A DNA stretch of 64,000 bases from Leuconostoc lactis KCTC 3528 = DSM 20202 (GCF_014651235.1 NZ_BMWM01000001.1:178212-242211); one strand, 5' to 3'; shown: positions 8,061 to 15,237, counted from the first letter of the stretch. Translations and numbers: made by a program. The notes: generated by a model not told the origin, from the sequence alone.

Positions 8061-9233
8061 TTATTTCACAACCATTGCAGTTGTATCTTTACCATCAGTC
8101 ACACCAACCATGACAATTGACTTTTTGGGATTATGGAACGCATCCATCGTCATCTTCCCCGTCACGCCATCAAAGTTTTTGATATGCGCTAATCCGGTTG
8201 TAATTTTGGCACGATCAACAGATTTTGCATCTTCAATCGCTTGCTTAATCATGTAAACGGCATCATAAGCCAGTGCCGTAAATTGTGATGGTGCTTCGCC
8301 ATATGCCTTCTTGTAAGCCGTGACAAAAGGTGTTGCTGCATCTGTAGCAGGTGCCTGCGTTGAAAAATGCGCCGCATAATAGACATTAGACGTATTTTGA
8401 TTACCAGCAATTTCTGCCAACTTTGGGTCACCCAAACCGTCAGGGCCAATCACTGGTACGTTAATGCCCATGTCACGTGCTTGTTTCAAAATAGCACCAG
8501 CTTCTGTGTAATAGCCATTAATTACAATGGCATCAAACTTCTGATCTTTAATTTTAGTCAACATGGCTTGGAAATCTTTATCTCCGGCTTGGTAAGATAG
8601 CGTGTCTACCACATGACCCTTGTAGGCTTTTTTGAAAGCTGCCGTAATGCCTGTCCCATAATCTGATGAATTATCTTGGAAAATAACAACATTTTTTGCT
8701 TTCACTTGATCATCAGCAAATTGCGCCATCTTAGTGCCCAAATAAGAATTTTTAAATTGCGCCCGGAAGACATAAGGTTGTACTTTGCCATCTTTTTACA
8801 CTGTAATGCTATCTGCCCCAGCAGTTGGGGACATCATTGGGGTTTGCCCTTTAGTGGCGGCTGGTATGGCTGCTTGCGTAGCCGCTGTTGTCACTGGTCC
8901 AACAATGGCATTCACTTTGTCATTGTTGATTAAACGCGTTGTGACCGCTGCTGCTTCCGTATTGTCTGACTTACTGTCTTTATTAATCATTTCAACAGTA
9001 TAAGTTTTGCCATTCACCTTAATCCCACCAGCAGCGTTAATCCGCTTCACGGCAAAGTTTGCCCCTTTTTGTTCCGCCTCACCATAAGCTGATGCATCAC
9101 CAGAGGTGTCAAACACGCCACCAATTTTGATCACCGAACGCGACGCGTTGGCTGATTTTTTCGTCATGCCAATGCCGATGACAGCCCCAATAACAACGAC
9201 AAATCCCACAATGATTACGATTATTTTTTTCAT
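8061..9233 (-). pseudogene. livJ: BCAA-binding protein gene interrupted by an in-frame stop
   Basis: A LivJ/LivK-type periplasmic-binding fold is read in one frame from ATG 9233 (SD AAGGGG) to 8061, broken only by a TAA at 8796-8798. The N-terminal part has 146 residues and ends GADSITV; the next codons read KDGKVQPYVFRAQF and continue the family alignment without a frame change or loss. A single substitution from CAA, GAA or AAA would give TAA. The N-terminus is hydrophobic but has no lipobox cysteine (IGIGMTKKSANAS), so even the intact protein would be membrane-anchored or secreted rather than a lipoprotein. Without this protein the LivFGMH importer should lack its usual receptor, unless readthrough, reassembly of fragments or another binding protein serves it. 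A sequencing error is possible. Confidence 0.85.
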
Positions 9234-9257
9234 TACTGTTCCCCTTAGCACAATGGC

Positions 9258-10400
9258 TTAGATCATTTCCAAATGCAATTGGTTTGGTTTTGCCCAGCCC
9301 ATCTTGCGCATCAAACGGTAGCCAACAAAGGATACCACCATTGGAATGGCAACGCCGATGACCATATAAGCCGCAAACGCGATTGGGTTCGACCCGGCCA
9401 AAGCCAATGGGACGATAAATGAGTTAAAGCCAATACCTGCCATCGCAAATGGTGCTGTCACATGAAAGACCATCGTTGCAATAGGCGCTGCAATCGCTGC
9501 CCCTACCATTGGTGGGATAATCAAAGCTGGATTTTCGGTCAAGTTTGGGAACTGAATTTTTGGTGTCACGATACCTTGAGCGATTGTAGCCCCAATCTTA
9601 TTTTCATGAAATGACATTGCTGGGAAGCCAACAAATACTGCAGTTGTCCCAATCAAAATGGCACCGGCGGCTTCTGGAGAGGTTACCCCAGTAGCCCCAA
9701 TCGCTACAGCCAAAGCCGCAGCGGATGCGGGCGTCATTGTCAAGGCCCCAAAAACCATTGCCACAACTGCTGTCCCGATAATTGGACTAATAGCAATACT
9801 TGCCGCAATGAATTGCCCAACTGCTACCAACGCCGGTGTGGTAATCATGGCCAAATAGTAACCACTCACCGTGCCCACAATTGTAGTAGCCGCTGGTACA
9901 ATGACCATATCTAACGGCGTCTTACCACTCAACCATTTACCAAAGACAACTGCAATCACCGCGGCAAGCACGGCAGAAATCGGTTGACCGGTCGTAATGA
10001 TTGCTGAACCAGCCGCTTGTGAGCCAGCATAACCAGTAGCTGTTACCCCTTGCACGGCAGATGAGCTAAAGAACACCGCATTAGCCCCAACAGTTGAAGC
10101 AGCCATGGCACTAAACATCACCATTGTATTGGTTTTCATTTGTGACGCCACCGCAGCTCCAAAGGCGGCTGGCAACATAATTTTCGTGATTGCGCCCATT
10201 TGCACCATTGGCGCCCAATTAATAAATCCCGCAATGGTTTGTAACAACAATTCCATTCCCAACGTGACCAAAATCGCATTGGATACTGCTGCTGACGTAT
10301 TATAAACGAGTTCGCGCATTGACGCCTTGGCTTCAACCGCTTTTTCTTGGATATGTTCTGTGTCCACTGGACTTGCTGCTGTCATTGCATTTTGTGCCAT
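9258..10400 (-). CDS. PfoR-like membrane protein (PTS_EIIC_2 domain)
   Basis: 380 residues with a hydrophilic N-terminus of about 30 residues, then eight to ten Ala/Gly-rich helices. Segments such as GFINWAPMVQMGAI, KTNTMVMFSAMAASTVGANAVFF and PAMSFHENKIGATIAQGIV are typical of the PTS_EIIC_2/PfoR family, named for the putative regulator of perfringolysin and annotated as EIIC without sugar evidence. No EIIA or EIIB gene is adjacent. It is the first gene of a unit that continues 24 bases later into livJ-livH-livM-livG-livF, and is preceded by a Leu-codon leader. This suggests a role with branched-chain amino acids or their keto or hydroxy acids, but the substrate is unknown. Confidence 0.75.
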   Translation of the reverse strand: MAQNAMTAASPVDTEHIQEKAVEAKASMRELVYNTSAAVSNAILVTLGMELLLQTIAGFINWAPMVQMGAITKIMLPAAFGAAVASQMKTNTMVMFSAMAASTVGANAVFFSSSAVQGVTATGYAGSQAAGSAIITTGQPISAVLAAVIAVVFGKWLSGKTPLDMVIVPAATTIVGTVSGYYLAMITTPALVAVGQFIAASIAISPIIGTAVVAMVFGALTMTPASAAALAVAIGATGVTSPEAAGAILIGTTAVFVGFPAMSFHENKIGATIAQGIVTPKIQFPNLTENPALIIPPMVGAAIAAPIATMVFHVTAPFAMAGIGFNSFIVPLALAGSNPIAFAAYMVIGVAIPMVVSFVGYRLMRKMGWAKPNQLHLEMI

Positions 10401-10457
10401 AATCTTAATTCCCTTTCATTTACACTTCAATTGAGCCGTGCAATCATCGGGAACAAG

Positions 10458-10491
10458 AAAACGCCCCAACGATTGCTCGTTAGGACGTTTT
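10458..10491 (-). terminator. Attenuator terminator in the Leu leader of the pfoR-like-liv operon
   Basis: Read on the minus strand: 15-position stem (10491-10477 with 10472-10458, two G-U pairs), GCAA loop, then TTTTCTTG. A segment at 10509-10503 (GTTAGGA) can pair with TCCTAAC in the 5' arm (10485-10479) and would prevent the terminator. Confidence 0.8.
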
Positions 10492-10530
10492 CACGTATTT
10501 TTTCCTAACCGGCCACTACACTTTGTAAAA

Positions 10531-10569
10531 GTCTAGTAGCTGATTTGCTCAAATAACAACCTACTAGAC
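10531..10569 (-). promoter_or_regulatory. Leader hairpin directly after the Leu leader peptide stop
   Basis: GTCTAGTAG (10569-10561) starts right after the leader stop codon and pairs perfectly with CTACTAGAC (10539-10531). The second arm can instead pair with a downstream segment (AAAGTGTAGTGG, 10525-10514) as a 12-position stem with one mismatch. The two structures exclude each other, as in classical attenuators. Confidence 0.7.
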
Positions 10570-10632
10570 TCAGATGAGAAGGAGGTTGAGGAGGAGTGTG
10601 TGGTTAACTTGCTTACTAAATGTTTGTGTCAT
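10570..10632 (-). CDS. Leucine-rich leader peptide (attenuation)
   Basis: 20-residue ORF ending LLLNLLLI: six leucine codons (five CTC, one CTT) and one isoleucine codon among the last eight. The ATG at 10632 has its own SD (GGGAGA, about seven bases upstream). It lies about 40 bases after the predicted transcription start. The stop is immediately followed by the first arm of alternative hairpins and, about 80 bases later, by an intrinsic terminator ahead of the pfoR-like gene. Slow translation of Leu codons when leucyl-tRNA is scarce would be sensed by the ribosome position. No T-box motif is present. The function is inferred from architecture. Confidence 0.85.
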   Translation of the reverse strand: MTQTFSKQVNHTLLLNLLLI

Positions 10633-10681
10633 GAGCGTTCTCCCTTTTGAGCAATTACTTGCTTGTTTCTTGATGAGTATT

Positions 10682-10710
10682 ACTATACACAACTCAAAAA
10701 ATAATGTCAA
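10682..10710 (-). promoter_or_regulatory. Promoter of the Leu leader/pfoR-like/liv operon
   Basis: Consensus TTGACA (10710-10705), exactly 17 bases, TATAGT (10687-10682) on the minus strand. Predicted start near 10675, giving a leader transcript of about 275 bases before the pfoR-like ATG. Confidence 0.85.
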
Positions 10711-10744
10711 CACTTTTAATTTAATTCATTTTATTTTAATAAAA

Positions 10745-10766
10745 AAAGACTTGCAAGCAAGTCTTT
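10745..10766 (-). terminator. Terminator of upp
   Basis: Nine-bp stem (AAAGACTTG, 10745-10753, with 10758-10766), four-base loop, followed on the minus strand by TTTTTTT. It separates upp from the liv leader promoter. Confidence 0.85.
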
Positions 10767-10771
10767 CAAAA

Positions 10772-11401
10772 TTACATTGTCCCAAACAAACGATCGCCGG
10801 CATCTCCGAGACCTGGCACAATATAACCATTTTCATTTAAGCCATCATCCAGTGAACCAGTATAAATATCCACGTCTGGATGTGCGTCTTGCACGGCTTT
10901 CACCCCTTCTGGCGCTGAAACTAACGTAATCAACTTGATGTTTTTGGCCCCGCGCTTCTTTAAAGCAGAAATCGCATCCTTGGCCGAACCACCTGTTGCT
11001 AACATTGGATCAACAAGCAAGACATCACGTTGGTCAATATCTTCTGGTAACTTGATGAAATACTCCACTGGTTCCAAAGTTTCTTCATCACGATACATAC
11101 CAATATGGCCAATTTTTGCGGCTGGAATGAGTTGCACAATCCCATCAACCATGCCCAAACCAGCACGCAGAATTGGTACAACCGCCAACTTCTTACCAGC
11201 TAATTGCTTCTTCGTTGTCGTTGCCACGGGTGTTTCAATCACCACATTTTCTAATTGTAAATCACGACTTGCTTCATAAGTCATGAGCATTGCAATTTCG
11301 TCAACCAGTGCACGAAAATCTTTTGTGCCCACATTCTTTTGACGAATCATTGTTAGCTTATGTTGGATCAAGGGATGATCCATCTCAACAAATTTTCCCA
11401 T
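10772..11401 (-). CDS. upp: Uracil phosphoribosyltransferase
   Basis: Salvage of uracil to UMP with PRPP, in the cytoplasm. 209 residues from ATG 11401 ([20 protein letters not shown]), which matches the family start and length. The PRPP loop [14 protein letters not shown] and the C-terminal uracil-binding [17 protein letters not shown] are present. The ORF extends upstream to a TTG, but those 16 residues have no family match. A GGAAGG about 40 bases upstream of ATG is too far to serve it, and no good SD sits at the normal distance, which is odd. It is a single-gene unit with its own terminator. Confidence 0.95.
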   Translation of the reverse strand: MGKFVEMDHPLIQHKLTMIRQKNVGTKDFRALVDEIAMLMTYEASRDLQLENVVIETPVATTTKKQLAGKKLAVVPILRAGLGMVDGIVQLIPAAKIGHIGMYRDEETLEPVEYFIKLPEDIDQRDVLLVDPMLATGGSAKDAISALKKRGAKNIKLITLVSAPEGVKAVQDAHPDVDIYTGSLDDGLNENGYIVPGLGDAGDRLFGTM

Positions 11402-11471
11402 GATAATCAATTTCGCGGGTAAAACAAACCTACCACGCGTTCCTTCCAATTAGTTACTGTGTCTATTATAA

Positions 11472-11497
11472 CAAAAAAGCCCCGATATGGGGATTTT
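11472..11497 (-). terminator. Probable terminator after brnQ
   Basis: Short GC stem CCCC/GGGG with A-tract and T-tract arms (11472-11497), immediately after the brnQ stop; minus-strand T run of six. Weaker than other terminators here. Confidence 0.5.
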
Positions 11498-11504
11498 CTA
11501 AAGG

Positions 11505-12878
11505 TTAAAACGACTCTTCAACTTTTACTGCCACGCTGGATTTTTGCGTGATTTGGGCAAAACTATAAATGCCAAGACCAACGAACGTCCCAACAGCAGC
11601 TGGGACGAACCAGCCAAATCCCAAGGCTGAAAATGGGATCAATTGATGGTAAGTATTCACGACTTGTTGTGCCAACCGACCGGACATAAAGGGAGAACTA
11701 GCCAAGGCATCTAGTAGCGCTGGTAAGGCGACAAAGCCCACCACACTACGGTAGACAACCGGTGCGTAATTGAAATATTTTGCCGTCAGCGATAGCATAA
11801 TTAACACCAGTGAAATTGGATATAAAAACATTAAGACAGGGACTGACCAAGCCACAATGTTTGTCAAGCCTGCATTCGCTGTGACAAATGACCCAAAGGC
11901 GATGACCCGCAAAAACCATAAATAACTCACTTTTGGAAATACCAAATGCATATCTTGGGCAAATGAGACAAATAAACCCATCGCCGTGGTAAAGACAGCC
12001 AATGTCACCACAACGCCTGTCAAAGCCGTCCCAAAATTACCAGCATAATGGGCAACAATTTGGGCAAAAGCGTCGCCACCGTTAGCAGCGGCCTTAAATT
12101 GTCCTAAACTCGTCACCCCGAGCAATACCAATGCGGCATATAATACCGCTTCCGCCACAATACTGAGTAAACCGGCTTTTGCCAACACTTGCGAGACTTG
12201 GGCATCACGGAAGCCTAACGCTTTCACGGCATAAACTACCGAAACAGCTAAGGCTAATAATGCAATGCCATCCATGGTATTATAACCATCTAAAATACCT
12301 TGAAAACCAGCATGAGCTTGATACGTTGCACTCACCGCTTGATGCGTACTTCCCATTGGCATCACGAGCGCCAACAACAAGACGACGAGCAACAAGGCGA
12401 GAAACAGTGGATTCAAATATTTCCCGACCCACTTCATCAAACCAGATTGTTTGACCGTTAAATAGTATGCTAACCCGAAAAATGCGCCTGAAAATAACAG
12501 CATGCCGAGCCCTTGATCTTTTGGTGCCAAAAATGGGGCAACCCCCATTGAAAAGGCGGTTGCGGCTGTACGTGGTGTGCCGAAAAATGGCCCAATCGTC
12601 AAATGAATGGCAACCAGAAACGCCAAGCCAAACCAATGGCCAACCGGCTTGGCAACATCATAAACACTCCGACTGTGGGTGACACTGACAGCTAGCATAG
12701 CGAGAAACGGCACCACCGTCCCTGTCACTAAGAAACCAAGCGTTGCTGGTAGCCAATTACCACCAGCGAGTTGGCCTAACTGGACTGGGAAAATCAAATT
12801 ACCAGCCCCGAAGAACATTCCAAAGATTAATGAAGCAATCAAAACTAATTGTTGCCAGGTTAATTTTTTATTTGTCAT
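11505..12878 (-). CDS. brnQ: Branched-chain amino acid:cation symporter
   Basis: 457 residues, 12 predicted helices, usual length of LIVCS-family carriers. The family start LIFGMFFGAGNLIFPVQLGQ and the later DGYNTMDGIALLALAVSVVYAVKALGF are clear. It imports Leu, Ile and Val with Na+ or H+. The SD (GGAAAG) lies in the last codons of the hydratase gene six bases upstream, so the two are co-transcribed and probably coupled. The unit begins with an Ile-codon leader, consistent with control by isoleucine supply. In this strain it may be the main BCAA uptake route, since livJ is interrupted. Confidence 0.95.
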   Translation of the reverse strand: MTNKKLTWQQLVLIASLIFGMFFGAGNLIFPVQLGQLAGGNWLPATLGFLVTGTVVPFLAMLAVSVTHSRSVYDVAKPVGHWFGLAFLVAIHLTIGPFFGTPRTAATAFSMGVAPFLAPKDQGLGMLLFSGAFFGLAYYLTVKQSGLMKWVGKYLNPLFLALLLVVLLLALVMPMGSTHQAVSATYQAHAGFQGILDGYNTMDGIALLALAVSVVYAVKALGFRDAQVSQVLAKAGLLSIVAEAVLYAALVLLGVTSLGQFKAAANGGDAFAQIVAHYAGNFGTALTGVVVTLAVFTTAMGLFVSFAQDMHLVFPKVSYLWFLRVIAFGSFVTANAGLTNIVAWSVPVLMFLYPISLVLIMLSLTAKYFNYAPVVYRSVVGFVALPALLDALASSPFMSGRLAQQVVNTYHQLIPFSALGFGWFVPAAVGTFVGLGIYSFAQITQKSSVAVKVEESF

Positions 12879-12883
12879 GTCGC

Positions 12884-13672
12884 TTACTTTCCTTTCACGT
12901 TGACGACAACTTCACCAAAGCCACCAGTAAAAGTGGCGCGCCATTGACCAGCGGTGAGTTGTGGTGGCAATAAGAATGTTCCCGTTGACGCCTTTGTCCC
13001 TGCTGGGAAGTCTTTGCCTTGTGCCGCTAATTTGCCCACTAACCATTGCAATGCCAACACGGGATTGTCCAACACCGCTGCCCCTGTCCCTTGCGCAACC
13101 ACCGTATCATTATGGGTGAGTGTAGCTTGCACATCAGCCAATTCGGCAACCGTTAAGGTTGCACCATCGCGGTTGTCACCGGCAACTACTGCGCCACCTA
13201 CTGCACAGTCACTCAAAACAAGGTACTTATTTAAGGTCGGAAACCAATCCTTAAAACGGGCGTCTGGTACTTCTAAAGCTGGCGCAACCCAGGTATTTTT
13301 CAGTAAGGTTTCGGCAGACATATCAGGTGTTAAAGCCACTTTCGCGGTAAAGAGTAACTCGACTTCAACCAAAGGTTCATTAAAATCGGTTAACTGTAAG
13401 TCAGTGCCAGATGGTAAAAATTTATCCGCCACCTGTGCCCCATACAACGGCGCATCGGCGGCAAACATCGCTTGCGTCTCTGGTGACGTAAGTGATACTT
13501 TATAGCCAGCCGTGGGCACGCCTTTTTGTGCCATAACGGCATCTTGTACCTGATATGCCGTTTCAAAGTCCGCAACGACGTCCACAAAATCTGCTTGATC
13601 CAACGGCGTGTGCTGTTGATAAGCCTCAAATAGGTGCTGCGCCAGGGTCGCTTGTTCGTCAGTTAATGTCAT
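12884..13672 (-). CDS. 2-keto-4-pentenoate hydratase-like (FAH superfamily) protein
   Basis: 262 residues from ATG 13672 (MTLTDEQATLAQHLFEAYQQ), which has GGAGGG seven bases upstream; the longer ORF start is not supported. The middle segment EPLVEVELLFTAKV carries the acidic metal ligands typical of the MhpD/hydratase branch (E-x-E pattern), and the C-terminal part has TGTFLLPPQLTAGQWRATF. The family hydrates or decarboxylates 2-oxo acids in aromatic meta-cleavage pathways, but no such pathway is in the window. Its place between an Ile leader and brnQ suggests it acts on a branched-chain 2-oxo acid or a related metabolite; this is inference. Confidence 0.75.
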   Translation of the reverse strand: MTLTDEQATLAQHLFEAYQQHTPLDQADFVDVVADFETAYQVQDAVMAQKGVPTAGYKVSLTSPETQAMFAADAPLYGAQVADKFLPSGTDLQLTDFNEPLVEVELLFTAKVALTPDMSAETLLKNTWVAPALEVPDARFKDWFPTLNKYLVLSDCAVGGAVVAGDNRDGATLTVAELADVQATLTHNDTVVAQGTGAAVLDNPVLALQWLVGKLAAQGKDFPAGTKASTGTFLLPPQLTAGQWRATFTGGFGEVVVNVKGK

Positions 13673-13697
13673 CTTTTTCCCTCCACTGAAATAAAAC

Positions 13698-13729
13698 AAA
13701 AAGACACGCTGCAATAAAATTGCAGCGTG
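13698..13729 (-). terminator. Attenuator terminator in the Ile leader of hydratase-brnQ
   Basis: Minus strand: CACGCTGCAA (13729-13720) pairs perfectly with TTGCAGCGTG (13714-13705), five-base loop, then TCTTTTT. It ends 26 bases before the hydratase start. Confidence 0.9.
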
Positions 13730-13748
13730 CCCGTAACGGTAATCAGCT

Positions 13749-13797
13749 GCCTATCAATCTTACATTGATAGGCACCACAAATTGTCAGCACCTATCA
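13749..13797 (-). promoter_or_regulatory. Mutually exclusive hairpins at the Ile leader stop codon
   Basis: Segment 1, TGATAGGTGC (13797-13788), overlaps the leader stop codon and pairs with segment 2, GTGCCTATCA (13775-13766), as ten pairs with two G-U. Segment 2 (as GCCTATCAAT, 13773-13764) also pairs perfectly with segment 3, ATTGATAGGC (13758-13749). Segment 3 runs into GCAGC, complementary to GCTGC in the terminator arm. If a ribosome stalls on the Ile codons, segment 1 is free, 1:2 forms, and 3 may block the terminator. If it reaches the stop codon it covers segment 1, and 2:3 plus the terminator can form. This logic is inferred. Confidence 0.75.
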
Positions 13798-13854
13798 CGA
13801 GATAATGATAATGCTGATAATAATTTGTGTATTTGTTTGTGCTGATAAGGTCAT
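13795..13854 (-). CDS. Isoleucine-rich leader peptide (attenuation)
   Basis: 19-residue ORF beginning MTLSAQTNTQ and ending IIISIIIIS: seven isoleucine codons (four ATT, three ATC) in the last nine positions. The ATG at 13854 has an AGAAGAG SD about nine bases upstream and lies about 25 bases after the predicted transcription start. Its stop codon is part of the first arm of alternating hairpins that end in a terminator before the hydratase gene. Same design as the Leu leader at 10570-10632 but with a different codon sensor. No T-box elements are seen. Confidence 0.87.
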   Translation of the reverse strand: MTLSAQTNTQIIISIIIIS

Positions 13855-13885
13855 GTGATATTTCTCTTCTATATTTAATAATTAC

Positions 13886-13914
13886 ATTAAAACACACTCA
13901 CAAAACATTGTCAA
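13886..13914 (-). promoter_or_regulatory. Promoter of the Ile leader/hydratase/brnQ operon
   Basis: TTGACA (13914-13909), 17 bases, TTTAAT (13891-13886) on the minus strand; predicted start near 13879. Same -35 and spacing as the promoter of the Leu leader. Confidence 0.8.
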
Positions 13915-13961
13915 CCTATCATTTAAACGTTTAGCAGGCTGGCTTTTGCGCGAGCATCATT

Positions 13962-13989
13962 TTGTTTTTCAGTCAAATTACGGTATAAT
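13962..13989 (+). promoter_or_regulatory. Promoter of tRNA-Arg
   Basis: Perfect TATAAT at 13984-13989, 10 bases before the tRNA; the -35 is a weaker TTGTTT at 13962-13967 (spacing 16). It lies back to back with the Ile-leader promoter. Confidence 0.7.
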
Positions 13990-13999
13990 ATGATAGTTC

Positions 14000-14072
<73 letters not shown>

Positions 14073-14075
14073 TGA

Positions 14076-14109
14076 AAAAAGCTGTGGCTCGTATTAGCCA
14101 CAGCTTTTT
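14076..14109. terminator. Bidirectional terminator between tRNA-Arg and the ECF gene
   Basis: 14-bp perfect stem (14076-14089 with 14096-14109), six-base loop, A and T tracts on both sides. Confidence 0.9.
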
Positions 14110-14731
14110 ATTTTGTTCTACCAGTTAGGCCTGCACGCTCAGCAATTGGCACAATCACGTTACCAATCACCATAACGAGAATACAGCCCACAATAATTTC
14201 AAAAATCGCATTAAATGACACAATGCTAATTAACCAGCTTAGCAAATTGTGGTTTGGAATACCCGTGAAGTTCGTCTGCATCACGGTGAAGCCAATTGCG
14301 GTTAATAACACCACGCCAACCGTATTGATCAAAGCTGCTAAAATCCCTAACAACCCTAAACCAAGCGTACGCACCGCAACGGGGCGTTGCCGCAAGAATC
14401 GGTCAAATAACCAGCCGATAATCAACCCGACTAAAATGCGTGGTAACAAAGCCGTCAGTGGGTTTTGAAACATTAACGAACCAATTGTCCCAGGATGTGT
14501 TAACGCATTGAAAAACGAACTTATTCCCCAAAAAAAGCCAACAATCGCCCCATATTTTGGTCCTAAAATAATCCCTGCAAGTGCCACCGTAAACTGGACA
14601 ATCGTCGCACTAGCGCCGATAACAAAAGCCCCTAATGGCATCGTGCCTAACCAGGGCACCAGTGTTTGGACAAATACAATTGCCACAAACAAAGTCGTCA
14701 TAATATAGTATTTCGTTTTTTGATTTGTCAT
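14108..14731 (-). CDS. ECF transporter S component (pantothenate PanT candidate)
   Basis: 207 residues with five or six hydrophobic helices and the S-component layout: ASATIVQFTVALAGIILGPKYGAIVGFFWG near the N-terminus with alanine-rich helix 1 surface for docking to EcfT. It should bind one vitamin-like substrate and share the ECF ATPases encoded elsewhere. The overall pattern is closest to what I know of PanT-type proteins, but the substrate is not proven. The start ATG 14731 has no SD at normal distance; a GGAGG lies 34 bases upstream with a perfect hairpin between them. Single-gene unit. Confidence 0.75.
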   Translation of the reverse strand: MTNQKTKYYIMTTLFVAIVFVQTLVPWLGTMPLGAFVIGASATIVQFTVALAGIILGPKYGAIVGFFWGISSFFNALTHPGTIGSLMFQNPLTALLPRILVGLIIGWLFDRFLRQRPVAVRTLGLGLLGILAALINTVGVVLLTAIGFTVMQTNFTGIPNHNLLSWLISIVSFNAIFEIIVGCILVMVIGNVIVPIAERAGLTGRTK

Positions 14732-14738
14732 AATTTAT

Positions 14739-14770
14739 CAGTTAAAGCGTCACCTGTTTAACTGCCCTCC
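14739..14770 (-). promoter_or_regulatory. Hairpin between Shine-Dalgarno and start codon of the ECF gene
   Basis: Minus strand: GGAGG (14770-14766), one base, CAGTTAAA (14764-14757), ten-base loop, TTTAACTG (14746-14739), seven bases, ATG. If the 26-base hairpin forms, the SD lies an effective eight bases from ATG. If it does not, the gap is 34 bases. This could be a translation switch or a structure-assisted RBS. Confidence 0.5.
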
Positions 14771-14784
14771 TATATGATAAATCT

Positions 14785-14814
14785 ATTGTATCTCATGTTA
14801 TATGTTGAACACAA
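14785..14814 (-). promoter_or_regulatory. Candidate promoter of the ECF gene
   Basis: TTGTGT (14814-14809), 18 bases, TACAAT (14790-14785) on the minus strand; leader of about 45 bases. Confidence 0.5.
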
Positions 14815-14843
14815 TGTTTAGACACGACGTCTCACATGCACGG

Positions 14844-15170
14844 CTAAGTAGCCAGCAACTGTTCGGCTATTAACAAGATGTGATCACCAGCCAGTTGCGT
14901 ATAATCAGTTAACTTAATCACCGCTAATGGCACCCCAAACTCATCGGTTAGACGTTGCATTTCTGCCTTAAGATAAGCCAATTGGGGTGTCAATAAGACA
15001 ATATCTGGCTGCACCGCACGCAATTGCTCGTCAACATGGGAGTGGGAAGTCACAACAATCGTATAGCTTTTTTCTTGTGCCGTGGCTGCTTTTTTTATTG
15101 CCGACACCAGTCGGGTGATCGTTGGCGTCTGATCACCAACTAACAGCAGTTTCTTGTTACCCATGGCCAT
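14844..15170 (-). CDS. EIIB-like protein lacking the catalytic cysteine
   Basis: 108 residues with the size and Rossmann-like pattern of lactose/cellobiose PTS EIIB: beta strand KKLLLVG, then a helix, DIVLLTPQLAYLKAEM after the third strand. In EIIB the first strand ends in the phosphorylated Cys (pattern L-x-C-x-x-G-x-S-T); here the loop reads LVGDQTPTIT and the protein has no cysteine at all. It therefore cannot carry phosphate in the usual way and may be regulatory or structural. Start ATG 15170 has AGGAGA nine bases upstream. No EIIA or EIIC gene is nearby. The family call rests on layout and length. Confidence 0.6.
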   Translation of the reverse strand: MAMGNKKLLLVGDQTPTITRLVSAIKKAATAQEKSYTIVVTSHSHVDEQLRAVQPDIVLLTPQLAYLKAEMQRLTDEFGVPLAVIKLTDYTQLAGDHILLIAEQLLAT

Positions 15171-15237
15171 GTGATGTTATCTCCTTCATGCTAAAGCTTA
15201 TCATTTTAAATCCAGTATAGCGCGATTTTTAGCAAAA

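Noticed and set aside
10400..10710. T-box riboswitch upstream of the pfoR-like-liv operon
   Set aside because: No TGGNACC T-box core or stem I motifs; the short ORF with Leu codons explains the region better.
11402..11449. N-terminal extension of Upp from TTG
   Set aside because: Family proteins start at MGKF; the extension has no SD and no homology that I can recognise.
12954..13505. 183-residue + strand ORF opposite the hydratase
   Set aside because: Antisense shadow with no recognisable domain; the minus-strand protein is coherent and has a strong SD.
13715..13914. T-box riboswitch upstream of hydratase-brnQ
   Set aside because: No T-box core; the Ile-rich ORF and alternate hairpins fit attenuation.
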